NCBI RefSeq assembly: GCF_003254295.1
Contig: NZ_QKZO01000001.1
Span: 248,001 to 312,000 of the forward strand
Direction: 5' to 3'
From: Rhodobacter capsulatus
GTDB taxonomy: Bacteria > Pseudomonadota > Alphaproteobacteria > Rhodobacterales > Rhodobacteraceae
DNA: 64,000 nt
Positions 54,017 to 62,712 of the stretch are shown here, one piece after another. Below the pieces are notes generated by a model, which had not been told where the DNA came from, made no database searches, and saw nothing but the letters and a program-made list of their open reading frames with translations. The position numbers and the translations under genes were made by a program. Every line of letters begins with the position of its first letter. Position 1 is the first letter of the stretch.

Positions 54017-54031
54017 GAACGAAGCATGAAC
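54017..54031. promoter_or_regulatory. LexA (SOS) box of mmcB
   Basis: GTTC-ATGCTTC-GTTC on the minus strand, an exact match to the alphaproteobacterial SOS operator, 12 bp upstream of mmcB. Confidence 0.85.
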
Positions 54032-54102
54032 ACCCGTCGAGAGGGTTGACGCGCCCGTTCCGCGTGGCAAACATGCACCGCAAAACCATCAAAGGTTGCA
54101 CC

Positions 54103-54450
54103 ATGGAAGACTACCAACGCCGCCTCGCTGCCGCTCGGGCCGAACTCGAAGCGCTCGGATTGCGGGGCTTGCCGCATCCGATCCAGGACCGGGTGATGCG
54201 GCTTTTCGGCGGTGAGGCGCGGCCCTGGCCCTATCTGCCGCTCGGCGTGCGGATGAGCGCCTATGCGATCCCCTATGCCTTCATCTGGACCACGGCGAAT
54301 TTCTTCCTGCGCTGGAAAGACCGGCCGATCGAGCCGGGCGAGGCGGTGGTCTCGACGGTGATGACGGTGGCGCTGTTTTCGATGCTGATGCTCGGCTATG
54401 AACTGCGGCGCTGGCAATCGGTGAAGCTGAGCCGCTGGGAAGATCTGTAA
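54103..54450 (+). CDS. DUF6404 membrane protein
   Basis: A 115-residue protein: a soluble N-terminus (MEDYQRRLAAARAELEALGL, typical of DUF6404) and two helices at about 55-75 and 85-105. AAGG lies nine bases before the ATG. It is divergent from mmcB and lies just upstream of the probable 6S RNA. Function unknown. Confidence 0.78.
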   Translation: MEDYQRRLAAARAELEALGLRGLPHPIQDRVMRLFGGEARPWPYLPLGVRMSAYAIPYAFIWTTANFFLRWKDRPIEPGEAVVSTVMTVALFSMLMLGYELRRWQSVKLSRWEDL

Positions 54451-54455
54451 CCGCC

Positions 54456-54485
54456 CTTGCCGCGGCGGCGCGGCGCCCCTATCTT
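54456..54485 (+). promoter_or_regulatory. Candidate promoter of 6S RNA
   Basis: CTTGCC (54456-54461) and TATCTT (54480-54485) are 18 bases apart. Initiation would fall at about 54491-54493, where the closing stem of the predicted RNA begins. Confidence 0.45.
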
Positions 54486-54490
54486 GCGAC

Positions 54491-54658
54491 TTGGCGGTTA
54501 CTGCTCTTCGCGTGAACGGGGCCTTTTTCCAGTGGCCGATAACTATTTCCGAGGGAGCTGGCTCTGCTTTGGCCCTGGCCTCTGTATCTGGCACCCACCT
54601 GACTTGTCAGGCTCTCGGGAAATTTCGCCCCAACGGTCGCTGCGGTTTCCGCCACCTC
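54491..54658 (+). ncRNA. ssrS: Probable 6S RNA
   Basis: A stretch of about 168 bases without a gene that folds as a long rod. TGGCGG (54492) pairs with CCGCCA (54649), enclosing a large central bubble. Then GGGGC pairs with GCCCC, TTTCC with GGGAAA and GGGAGC with GCTCTC; CCTGAC-TT-GTCAGG is a terminal hairpin. The segment CTTCGCGTGAACGGGGCC, then GGCCGATA and TATTTCC, follows the order of E. coli 6S RNA (TTCGCAAGCGGGCC, GCCGATATTTC). 6S RNA binds sigma-70 RNA polymerase. Ends are approximate; the identification is by eye. Confidence 0.72.
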
Positions 54659-54675
54659 ACGACAGCCGGAAACGG

Positions 54676-54706
54676 AAAACCCCCCGCCTTGCGGCAGGGG
54701 GATTTT
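54676..54706. terminator. Bidirectional terminator
   Basis: AAAACCCCCCGCC and GGCAGGGGGATTTT form a stem with two mismatches and T-runs in both directions. It lies between the 6S RNA (plus) and the small membrane protein gene (minus). Confidence 0.7.
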
Positions 54707-54746
54707 CGTCTTCCGGAGGTCTTCGCGAAACTGTCGCCAGGGAACC

Positions 54747-55100
54747 TCAGCGCGGGTTGCGGCCCAGCTGGCGGCGGGCGCGGCTTTCGGCGCGCACGGG
54801 CACCGGAATCGCGATCAGCCCGGCCGCCATGTCATCGCGCAGGATCGCATCGCGCTTGCCGCCGCCGGGGGGCAGATCGTCTTCGGCCATGTTCATCACG
54901 GCGATGCCGAACTGCACGGCCGAAAACACCACCGTATTGAAGGTGAACAAAAGCGCCACGGCGATGTAGCCGATGTCGGAGCCAAGGATCAGATGCCGCA
55001 GATGCGCGACATCGAAGCCCAGAAGCAACGCAACGAACACGGCCGAGAGCCCGGCCCCGATGATGACGTTGCGGATGTAAAGACGAACGAGTTCCGGCAT
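54747..55100 (-). CDS. Small inner-membrane protein of unknown function
   Basis: A 117-residue protein with two helices (about 10-30 and 42-66) and a charged, Arg-rich C-terminal tail. The ATG at 55100 has a GGAGG site seven bases upstream. A membrane protein beside 6S RNA also occurs in Rhodobacter sphaeroides (salC), but there it is co-directional; this one is convergent. I do not recognise it. Confidence 0.7.
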   Translation of the reverse strand: MPELVRLYIRNVIIGAGLSAVFVALLLGFDVAHLRHLILGSDIGYIAVALLFTFNTVVFSAVQFGIAVMNMAEDDLPPGGGKRDAILRDDMAAGLIAIPVPVRAESRARRQLGRNPR

Positions 55101-55227
55101 GACGATTCCTCCGTCGTTGGAATCATTCTAGCGCAGTCTGGCGGAATTCAAACCGCAAATTTGCCGTTTTGCCGCAGTTCCGTCACAAAATATTGGTGAA
55201 GCGGCGCTTGCGGGCGCCGCGACTCGG

Positions 55228-55725
55228 TCAGAATGCCTCGGGGCGGACTTCGCGGGCCATGTGATCGAGCACGGCATTGACGAATTTCGTCTCTTTCCCC
55301 TCGGGGAAGAAGGCGCGGGCGACCTCGACGAATTCGTTGATCACCACCTTGATCGGCGTCGCCGGATTGACCATTTCGGCCCCCGCAGCGCGGAACAGCG
55401 CGCGCAGGACCGGGTCGATGCGCTCGATCGGCCAGGCGGCGACCAGCGCGCGGTCGGTGGTCTGGTCGATCTTCGCCTGCCACATCACCGCATCGTCCAG
55501 AAGACGGCGGAACAGGTCGTAATCGCCCTCGGCCAGTTCCTCGCCCTCGTCGTTGACCATGCCGAAGCGGAAGCTTTCGAATTCACGGGCGACGCGATCC
55601 ACCCCCTGCCCCGCCGCTTCCATCTGGAACAGCGCCTGCACGGCATAAAGCCGGGCGGCCGAGCGCATCCGGCGTTTTTCTTCCGGGCTCGGCTTGCGGG
55701 GCGTCTCGGGGGTGGTCTCGGTCAT
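55228..55725 (-). CDS. nusB: Transcription antitermination factor NusB
   Basis: A 165-residue NusB with an N-terminal Lys/Arg-rich region (RRMRSAARLYAVQALFQME). It binds boxA RNA with ribosomal protein S10. The C-terminal part VVINEFVEVARAFFPEGKET is typical. It is 25 bases after ribH and is the last gene of ribE-ribB-ribH-nusB. Confidence 0.96.
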   Translation of the reverse strand: MTETTPETPRKPSPEEKRRMRSAARLYAVQALFQMEAAGQGVDRVAREFESFRFGMVNDEGEELAEGDYDLFRRLLDDAVMWQAKIDQTTDRALVAAWPIERIDPVLRALFRAAGAEMVNPATPIKVVINEFVEVARAFFPEGKETKFVNAVLDHMAREVRPEAF

Positions 55726-55750
55726 GATATGCGATCCTTCGGTGGCCCGG

Positions 55751-56266
55751 TCAGACGGTTTCGCCCTTGGGGCGGAAGCCGATTCCCTGCGTCCGGGTGG
55801 CCCATTTGCGCGAGAGCGCGATCAGATGCAAGGCCGCAGCCGCCGCCCCGCCGCCCTTGTCCTGATCTTCGGGCTTCGCCCGGGCCTCGGCCTGCGCCCG
55901 GTTTTCCACCGTCAGGATGCCATTGCCGATGCAAAGCCCCTGCAGGCCCAGCATCATCAGCCCGCGCGAGCTGTCATTGCAGACCGTGTCGTAATGCGTG
56001 GTTTCGCCGCGGATCACGCAGCCCAGCGCCACATAGCCGTCGTAGTCGCCCAGCCGCTCGGCCATGCCGATGGCGGTGGGCACCTCGAGCGCGCCGGGCA
56101 CTTCGACGATCTCGACCTCGGCGCCCGCCTTGGCCGCCACCGCCCGCGCCCCCGCGATCATCCAATCGGCGATGTCGCGGTAATAGGGCGCGACGACGAT
56201 CAAAAGCTTCACCGGCTTGTCAAAGACAGGCAGCGGCAGCGTATAGTGGTTTTCGTTCGCCGCCAT
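55751..56266 (-). CDS. ribH: 6,7-dimethyl-8-ribityllumazine synthase
   Basis: A 171-residue lumazine synthase, which condenses the RibB product with the RibD-pathway pyrimidine. Typical regions are VEVPGALEVPTAI, ALGCVIRGETTHYD and GILTVENRAQAEARA. The insert EDQDKGGGAAAAAL is normal for proteobacteria. The start MAANENHY at 56266 is two bases after the ribB stop at 56268. Confidence 0.96.
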   Translation of the reverse strand: MAANENHYTLPLPVFDKPVKLLIVVAPYYRDIADWMIAGARAVAAKAGAEVEIVEVPGALEVPTAIGMAERLGDYDGYVALGCVIRGETTHYDTVCNDSSRGLMMLGLQGLCIGNGILTVENRAQAEARAKPEDQDKGGGAAAAALHLIALSRKWATRTQGIGFRPKGETV

Positions 56267-56267
56267 C

Positions 56268-57401
56268 TCAATACCCCCGGGTTTCGTCGATCGAAAGCCC
56301 ATAGCCCTCGATGCCGACGACCTTGGGTTTCGGCGAATTCGTCAGCAGTTTCAGATGGCTGATCCCCAGCGCCAGCAGAATCTGCGCGCCAAGCCCATAT
56401 TGGCGCAGCGTCTGCGGCGAGGCCTCGCCCGGCATCGGCATCTTGGCCGAGGTTTCGCGCAACAGCACGACGACGCCACGGCCCTCGGCGGCGATCGCCT
56501 CCATCGCGCGGCCCAGATCGTTGCTCTTGCCCGGACGCAGCCCCAGCACATCCGACAGCGGATCGAGCGCATGCATCCGCACCAGCACCGGCCCGGGGCC
56601 GGAAATGTCGCCCTTGGTCAGCACGATATGCTCGGCGCCTTCGGTCTGGTCGGCAAAGATCCGCATCGACCAGTCGCCGCCGAATTCCGACTGCACGGCG
56701 CGTTGCGCGGTTTCGCGCACCAGATGGTCATAGCGGCGGCGATAGGCGATCAGGTCGGAAATCGTGCCGATCTTCAGCCCGTGGCGCTGCGCGAAGGCGA
56801 TCAGATCGGGCAGACGCGCCATCGTGCCGTCTTCGTTCATCACCTCGCAGATCACGCCCGAGGGGTTCAGCCCGGCCAGACGCGAGATATCGACCGCCGC
56901 TTCGGTATGCCCGGCGCGGACCAGCACGCCGCCGTCGCGGGCGCGCAGCGGGAACAGATGCCCCGGCGTCGCGATGTCCTGACGGCCCTTGCTCGGGTCG
57001 ATCGCCACGGCCACGGTGCGGGCGCGGTCATGCGCCGAAATCCCGGTCGAGATCCCCTCGCGCGCCTCGATCGACACGGTAAAGGCGGTCTCGTGGCGGC
57101 TGGAATTGCTCGATGCCATCAAGGGCAGCCCCAGCGCCTCGATCCGCTCGGCGGTCAGCGCGAGGCAAACAAGGCCCCGGCCATGCATCGCCATGAAGTT
57201 GATCGCATTCGGCGTCGCCATCTGCGCCGGAATGATCAGATCGCCCTCGTTCTCGCGGTCCTCGTGATCGACCAGAATGAACATCTTGCCGTTGCGGGCA
57301 TCCTCGATGATCTCCTCGATCGAGGACATCGCATCGCGGTAGCTTTGCTCCACCGGGCCCGGGGTTTCGTGATTGCCAGCTTTGTCCACCGGGTTCGTCA
57401 T
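56268..57401 (-). CDS. ribB: 3,4-dihydroxy-2-butanone 4-phosphate synthase with degenerate RibA domain
   Basis: 377 residues. The N-terminal RibB domain (about 25-230) is complete: VDHEDRENEGDLI, SNSSRHETAFTVSIEAR, GHLFPLRAR and AGHTEAAVDI. The C-terminal half aligns with GTP cyclohydrolase II (HIVLTKGDI, VLVRMHALDPLSDVLG). It has none of the zinc-binding cysteines (the usual SECLTGD...CDC) and lacks the QEGRGIGL motif, so it is not expected to have RibA activity. This is the RibBX-like state. ATG 57401 overlaps the ribE stop (ATGA). Confidence 0.93.
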   Translation of the reverse strand: MTNPVDKAGNHETPGPVEQSYRDAMSSIEEIIEDARNGKMFILVDHEDRENEGDLIIPAQMATPNAINFMAMHGRGLVCLALTAERIEALGLPLMASSNSSRHETAFTVSIEAREGISTGISAHDRARTVAVAIDPSKGRQDIATPGHLFPLRARDGGVLVRAGHTEAAVDISRLAGLNPSGVICEVMNEDGTMARLPDLIAFAQRHGLKIGTISDLIAYRRRYDHLVRETAQRAVQSEFGGDWSMRIFADQTEGAEHIVLTKGDISGPGPVLVRMHALDPLSDVLGLRPGKSNDLGRAMEAIAAEGRGVVVLLRETSAKMPMPGEASPQTLRQYGLGAQILLALGISHLKLLTNSPKPKVVGIEGYGLSIDETRGY

Positions 57402-57988
57402 GCCTTCCACTCCGTCAGCCGGGCCACGTAACGGGCCAGCGTGTCTATTTCCAGATTGACCTTGTCGCCCACCCGGGCGGTGCCGAAGGTGGTCACCGCC
57501 TTGGTATGGGGAATGATATTGATGCCGAAGGTGCTGCCGTCCACCTCGTTCACCGTCAGTGACGCACCGTCCAGCGCGACCGAGCCCTTGGGCGCGATGT
57601 ATTTCGCCAAAGCCTCGGGGGCGCGAAAGCTGAAGCGGGTGCTTTCGCCCTCGTCGCGCAGCGCGGTGATTTCCGCCACGCCATCGACATGGCCGGAAAC
57701 GATATGGCCACCGAGCTCGTCGCCCACCTTCAGCGCGCGTTCGAGGTTGATCCGGCTGCCCACCGTCCAGCCACCCAGATTGGTCTTCGAAACCGTCTCG
57801 GCCGAGATCTGCACGTCATACCAGTCGGCGCCGGTCGCAATGACGGTCAGGCAGACCCCCGCATGGGCGATCGAGGCGCCGATCTCGACCGAGCCCATGT
57901 CATAGCCGCAACGGATCCGCGCGCGCAGATCGCCGGTGTTTTCAAGGGCGACGATCTCGCCCAGATCGGTGACGATTCCGGTGAACAT
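57398..57988 (-). CDS. ribE: Riboflavin synthase alpha chain
   Basis: A 196-residue riboflavin synthase with two tandem lumazine-binding domains: MFTGIVTDLGEIVALE first half and GGHIVSGHVDGVAEIT second. It converts lumazine to riboflavin. It is first of ribE-ribB-ribH-nusB. The capsule genes start 203 bp away, divergent. Confidence 0.96.
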   Translation of the reverse strand: MFTGIVTDLGEIVALENTGDLRARIRCGYDMGSVEIGASIAHAGVCLTVIATGADWYDVQISAETVSKTNLGGWTVGSRINLERALKVGDELGGHIVSGHVDGVAEITALRDEGESTRFSFRAPEALAKYIAPKGSVALDGASLTVNEVDGSTFGINIIPHTKAVTTFGTARVGDKVNLEIDTLARYVARLTEWKA

Positions 57989-58191
57989 GGCTTTCCCTAC
58001 CGTGATTTCTTCCTGCCTAGCTTGCACGGGCCCGGCACGCAAGGCTTGCTCCCGACGCTTGGGTGCACAGCCGCGGCGCGAAAATGCGGCCCGCCGTCGC
58101 GGTGCCGCGGTTTTGCCGCCAAAACGCCGGGGCGGCACGCAATTTGTCGTGACACCCTGCAAGCGAGGGGCCAAAAGGAGGCGTTTTCACC

Positions 58192-59487
58192 GTGAGCCCG
58201 ATGACCAGCCCTCGCCCCCGCACCTTCCTTCTGCTGCAAGGTCCGCACGGGCCGTTCTTTCGCCAGCTCGGCGCGATGCTGCGCGCCGCCGGAGCCGAGG
58301 TCTGGCGGGCAGGCTTCAACCGCGGCGACGAGGCGTTCTGGGCCGATCCGGCCAGCTACATCCGCTTTGACGCCCCCCCGGCCCTCTGGCCCACGCGGAT
58401 CGAAACGCTGCTGGCGGAAAAATCCGTCACCGATCTGGTGCTTTACGGCGACACGCGGCCGGTGCACGCCCAGGCAATCGCCGCCGCGCGGGCCGCGGGC
58501 GTCACCGTGCATGTCTTCGAGGAAGGCTATCTGCGGCCCTATTGGGTCACCTATGAACGCGGCGGCGCCAATGGCCATTCCCGGCTGATGACGCTCTCGG
58601 TCGCGCAGATGCGCGCCGCGCTGGCGCAAAGCAAGATCGACTTCCCCGAGGCCCCGCCGCGCTGGGGCGACATGCGTCAGCATGTGTTCTATGGCGCGCT
58701 TTATCATTTCCTCGTCATGGTGCAGAACCGGCGCTATCGCAATTTCACCCCGCACCGGGGCGTCCCGGTCTTTGACGAATTCCGGCTTTACCTGCGCCGG
58801 TTGCTGCTGATGCCTGTGCAGGCGCTGGAACGGATGCTGGCGACGCGGCGGGTGCGGCGCTCGGGCCATCCGATCCATCTGGTGCTGTTGCAGCTGGAAC
58901 ATGACGCCTCGTTCCGGATGCATTCGCCCTTCGCCAGCCAGACCGAGTTCATCGATCTGGTGATGACCGGTTTCGCCGCGGGGGCGCCCCGGCATCATCA
59001 CCTCGTCTTCAAGGCGCATCCGCTGGAAGACGGCCGCGCGCCGATCGCGCAGACGATCACCGCCGCCACCGCCCGGCACGGGCTGGCGGGCCGGGTGCAT
59101 TTCATCCGCGGCGGCAAGCTGGCGGAACTTCTGGCGCAGGCGCGCTCGGCCGTCACGGTGAATTCGACCGCGGCGCAGCAGGTGCTCTGGCGCGGGCTGC
59201 CGCTCAAGGCCTTTGGCCGCGCCGTCTTCGACAAGCCGGAATTCGTCTCGACCCAGCCGCTGCCCGACTTCTTTGCCAGCCCGCAAAGACCGGATACGCG
59301 GGCCTATCGCGCCTATCGCCACTACCTGCTCGAGACGTCGCAAATTCCGGGCGGCTTCTATTCGGCGCGCGGCCGCCGCATCCTGCTGCGGCAGGTGGTC
59401 GACCTGATGCTCTCGCCCGAAGATCCCTATGACGCGCTGAGCGCGGGCAAAGCGGCGCCAAGGCAACAGTTGCGCGTGGTGACGTGA
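58192..59487 (+). CDS. kpsS: KpsS-like capsule beta-Kdo transferase
   Basis: A 431-residue protein of the KpsS/LipB family, which adds beta-Kdo residues to the lipid anchor of group 2-type capsule. Recognisable features are FLLLQGPHGPFFRQLG, DLVLYGDTRPVHAQAI, VFEEGYLRPYWVTYE and the KAHPLEDGR region. AGGAGG at 58176 suits the GTG at 58192; ATG at 58201 is the alternative. It begins a three-gene cassette inserted between ribE and ribD. Confidence 0.92.
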   Translation: MSPMTSPRPRTFLLLQGPHGPFFRQLGAMLRAAGAEVWRAGFNRGDEAFWADPASYIRFDAPPALWPTRIETLLAEKSVTDLVLYGDTRPVHAQAIAAARAAGVTVHVFEEGYLRPYWVTYERGGANGHSRLMTLSVAQMRAALAQSKIDFPEAPPRWGDMRQHVFYGALYHFLVMVQNRRYRNFTPHRGVPVFDEFRLYLRRLLLMPVQALERMLATRRVRRSGHPIHLVLLQLEHDASFRMHSPFASQTEFIDLVMTGFAAGAPRHHHLVFKAHPLEDGRAPIAQTITAATARHGLAGRVHFIRGGKLAELLAQARSAVTVNSTAAQQVLWRGLPLKAFGRAVFDKPEFVSTQPLPDFFASPQRPDTRAYRAYRHYLLETSQIPGGFYSARGRRILLRQVVDLMLSPEDPYDALSAGKAAPRQQLRVVT

Positions 59488-59560
59488 TCGCGCTGGAAAT
59501 TTTGCCGCCGCATCGCTATCGTGGCGGAAAAACAAGGCAATCCCCAGAGGAGCCCGAGCA

Positions 59561-60697
59561 GTGAGCGTGACTTTTCCCCGCAGGACCCTGTTGCTGGGTC
59601 TCTCGGCGGTGCTTCTTGGCACTGCCTCCTGTGGCCTGCCCCGGCCCGGCCCGAACAAGCGTGAAATCTTCGCCGGATCGGTGATGCGCAGGGGCGATGC
59701 CTTTGTCGTCACCGTCGATGACCATGTGGCGCGGGCGACCGCGGTGCAACCGGCGCTTGGCTTTTCCTCCAGCTTCCAGACCGCAGGCGTCGTCGGGTCG
59801 GACACGATCAACCCCGGCGATACATTGCAGCTGACGATCTGGGAAAACGTCGATGACGGGCTTCTGGCCCAGGAAGGCGCCACGGCCACGCAATTGACCG
59901 AAGTGCAGGTCGATGGCGCGGGCTATATTTTCGTCCCCTATGCCGGCAAGATCAAGGCGGCGGGCAATTCCCCCGATGCGTTGCGCAAGATCATCACCGA
60001 AAAGCTGGACGCGCAGACCCCCGACCCGCAGGTGCTGATCACACGCACGGCGGGGGATGGCTCCACCGTCTCGGTCATGGGCTCGGTCGGCGGGCAGGGC
60101 GTCTATGCGATCGAACGGCCGACGCGGACGCTCTCGTCGATGATCGCGCGGGCGGGCGGCGTGACGATCAAGCCCGAGATCACCAAGATCACCATCAAGC
60201 GCGGCGGCAAGCAGGGCACGGTCTGGCTGACCGATCTTTACAAGAACCCGAAAATGGATATCGCGCTGCGATCGGGCGACGTGATCCTGGTCGAGGAAGA
60301 CACCCGCGCCTTCACCTCGCTGGGCGCCACCGGCGCGCAGGCCCGGGTGCCGTTCGAAACCCAGACGCTCTCGGCGCTCGAGGCCATCGCCACCGTGGGC
60401 GGGCTTTCGTCCAGCACCGCCGATCCGAAGGGTGTCTTCGTCTTCCGCAACGAACCGGCAGAAATCGCCCGGGTCGTGCTGGGCCGCAACGATCTCGTCG
60501 GCGATCAGCGCATGGTCTATGTGCTCAACCTGACCGAGCCGAACGGCATGTTCCTGGCCCGCGATTTCGTGATCCGCGACGGCGACACCGTCTATGTCAC
60601 CGAAGCGCCCTTCGTGCAGTGGCAAAAGTCGCTTTCGGCGCTGACCGGATCGGCCACGGCGGCAAATTCGCTCGACAACGTCGCCTCCGGGAACTGA
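59561..60697 (+). CDS. Polysaccharide export lipoprotein (Wza/KpsD type)
   Basis: A 378-residue outer-membrane lipoprotein. The signal MSVTFPRRTLLLGLSAVLLG TASC carries a lipobox with C24. The PES/Poly_export domain (about 75-160) has INPGDTLQLTIWENVDDGLL, GYIFVPYAGKIKAAG; two SLBB-like repeats follow. It forms the capsule export channel. The GTG at 59561 follows AGAGGAG. Its stop overlaps the kpsC ATG (TGATG). Confidence 0.93.
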   Translation: MSVTFPRRTLLLGLSAVLLGTASCGLPRPGPNKREIFAGSVMRRGDAFVVTVDDHVARATAVQPALGFSSSFQTAGVVGSDTINPGDTLQLTIWENVDDGLLAQEGATATQLTEVQVDGAGYIFVPYAGKIKAAGNSPDALRKIITEKLDAQTPDPQVLITRTAGDGSTVSVMGSVGGQGVYAIERPTRTLSSMIARAGGVTIKPEITKITIKRGGKQGTVWLTDLYKNPKMDIALRSGDVILVEEDTRAFTSLGATGAQARVPFETQTLSALEAIATVGGLSSSTADPKGVFVFRNEPAEIARVVLGRNDLVGDQRMVYVLNLTEPNGMFLARDFVIRDGDTVYVTEAPFVQWQKSLSALTGSATAANSLDNVASGN

Positions 60698-62712
60698 TGC
60701 CCGAAACGGCCCACACCCGGCGGCTATTTCCCTATGCGGCCGGGTTTCTGTGGCAACCGCAGCTGCGCGCGATGCTGCGCGCGGCGGGCTACAGCCTGCA
60801 TCCGGGCCTGCCCGGGCCCCGCGATCGCGTCGTGGTCTGGGGCCGCTCGCCCCATTCCGCGCGCGGCGAGGCGGTGGCGGCGCGGCGCGGGGTCGGGCTC
60901 GTGCGGCTCGAAGACGCCTTCTTGCGCTCGGTCCGTCCGGGGCGGGCGCGGGGCGCGGGCGGCCCGCTTGGCCTGTTCATTGATCCCTTCGGCGTGCATT
61001 TCGACGCCGCGACGCCCTCGTTGCTGGAGCGTCTGCTGGCAAAGGAACCTCTCGACGACACCGCGCTTCTGGATCGCGCCCGCGACGGCATCGCCCGGTT
61101 GAAGGCGCTGAACCTGTCGAAATACAATGACTTCGACGAAACCCTGCCGCCGCCCGCGCCGGGCTATGTGCTGGTGATCGACCAGACCCGGGGCGATGCC
61201 GCGATCGCCCATGGCGGGGCGCGTGCCGCCACCTTCCGCGAAATGCTGGCCGTGGCGCAGATCGAAAACCCCGGCGCGCGGATCGTGATCAAGACCCATC
61301 CCGAGACCCGGGCGGGCCTGCGCCCGGGCCATTACGGCGCGGAAGATGAAAACGCCCGGATCACGCTTCTGACCGATCCGGTCGCGCCCTGGACCCTGCT
61401 TGAGGGCGCCATCGCGGTCTATACCGTGTCGTCGCTTCTGGGCTACGAGGCGATCCTGGCCGGTCACAAGCCGCGCGTTTTCGGCCAACCCTTCTATGCG
61501 GGCTGGGGGCTGAGTGTGGATGAAACTCCGGTCGCCCGGCGGCAAAGGCGACTGACGCGCGCGCAGATCTTTGCCGTCAGCCATATTCTGGCGCCGACCT
61601 GGGTCGACCCCTGCCGCGGGCGGCTCTGCCGGTTCGAGGAGGCGGTCGATCAGCTGGAAGCCGAGGTCCGCGCCTTCCGCGCCGACCGGGCGGGCCATGT
61701 CGCCACCGGCATGCGGCTGTGGAAACGCCGCCCGGTGCAGCAGTTTTTCGGCCGCGAAAAGCCGCTGCGCTTCGTCGATCCGCCCGAGCGCGCCGCGGCG
61801 CTGGCGCAGGCCAGCGGCCGCAGCCTGCTGATCTGGGCGGGCAAGGAACCGGCGGGCTTCACCGCCCCCGCGCTGCGGGTTGAAGATGGGTTCCTGCGCT
61901 CCAAGGGCCTCGGCGCCGATCTGGTGCCGCCCTTGTCGCTGGTCACCGATGCGCGGGGGATCTACTTCGATCCGACCCGGCCTTCGGATCTGGAAGAGCT
62001 GATTTCCGGCCCCCCGCCGCCCGGCGGACTTGCCCGGGCCGAGCGTCTGATCGCGGCGCTGCGCAGGGGCAAAGTGTCAAAATACAATCTCGACGGGGAT
62101 AGCCCCGATCTGCCGGAGGGGCATCGCATCCTGGTTCCCGGGCAGGTGGAGGATGACGCCTCGATCCGCCTTGGCGCGGGCAGGACTTGCACAAATCTGA
62201 CCTTGCTGAGCCTTGTGCGGCAGTCAAACCCCGAAGCAATCATCCTTTTCAAACCTCACCCGGATGTCGAGGCCGGTCTGCGTCCGGGCGCCGTGCCCGA
62301 GGCCGAGGCCCTGCGCTTCGCCAACAGGATCTTGCACAAATCGAACCCGGTGACGCTGATCGAGGCCGTTGACGAGGTCTGGACGATGACCTCGCTTCTC
62401 GGGTTCGAGGCGCTTCTGCACGGCAAGAAGGTCACGGTGACCGGGGCGCCGTTTTATGCCGGTTGGGGGCTGACCCGCGACCTTGGCCCGGTGCCCGACC
62501 GTCGCAAGGCCCGGCCGAGCCTTGCGCAGCTCGCCCATGCCGCACTGATCGCCTATCCGCGCTATTTCGACCCCGTGACCCGCCGCCCCTGCCCGCCCGA
62601 GGTGGTGCTGGAACGTCTCGCCCATGGCCCCCTGCCCCGCCCGGGGCCGCTGAACCGGAGCCTTGCAAAACTGCAGGGACTGCTTTCGGGCTTCGCGTTT
62701 CTCTGGCGTTAG
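60697..62712 (+). CDS. kpsC: Dual-domain capsule beta-Kdo transferase KpsC
   Basis: A 671-residue protein with two tandem related halves, as in KpsC (alternating beta-Kdo linkages). The repeated motif is LLGYEAILAGHKPRVFGQPF then YAGWGLS in the first half and GFEALLHGKKVTVTGAPFYA GWGLT in the second. Both halves also share FLRS...LSKYN and KTHPE/KPHPDVEAGLRPG blocks. The end overlaps convergent ribD. Confidence 0.95.
   Translation: MPETAHTRRLFPYAAGFLWQPQLRAMLRAAGYSLHPGLPGPRDRVVVWGRSPHSARGEAVAARRGVGLVRLEDAFLRSVRPGRARGAGGPLGLFIDPFGVHFDAATPSLLERLLAKEPLDDTALLDRARDGIARLKALNLSKYNDFDETLPPPAPGYVLVIDQTRGDAAIAHGGARAATFREMLAVAQIENPGARIVIKTHPETRAGLRPGHYGAEDENARITLLTDPVAPWTLLEGAIAVYTVSSLLGYEAILAGHKPRVFGQPFYAGWGLSVDETPVARRQRRLTRAQIFAVSHILAPTWVDPCRGRLCRFEEAVDQLEAEVRAFRADRAGHVATGMRLWKRRPVQQFFGREKPLRFVDPPERAAALAQASGRSLLIWAGKEPAGFTAPALRVEDGFLRSKGLGADLVPPLSLVTDARGIYFDPTRPSDLEELISGPPPPGGLARAERLIAALRRGKVSKYNLDGDSPDLPEGHRILVPGQVEDDASIRLGAGRTCTNLTLLSLVRQSNPEAIILFKPHPDVEAGLRPGAVPEAEALRFANRILHKSNPVTLIEAVDEVWTMTSLLGFEALLHGKKVTVTGAPFYAGWGLTRDLGPVPDRRKARPSLAQLAHAALIAYPRYFDPVTRRPCPPEVVLERLAHGPLPRPGPLNRSLAKLQGLLSGFAFLWR

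Noticed and set aside
54451-54700. tmRNA (ssrA) in the gene-free stretch
   Set aside because: No tRNA-like acceptor or T arm and no tag-peptide reading frame; the rod with a central bubble and E. coli-like blocks fits 6S RNA better.
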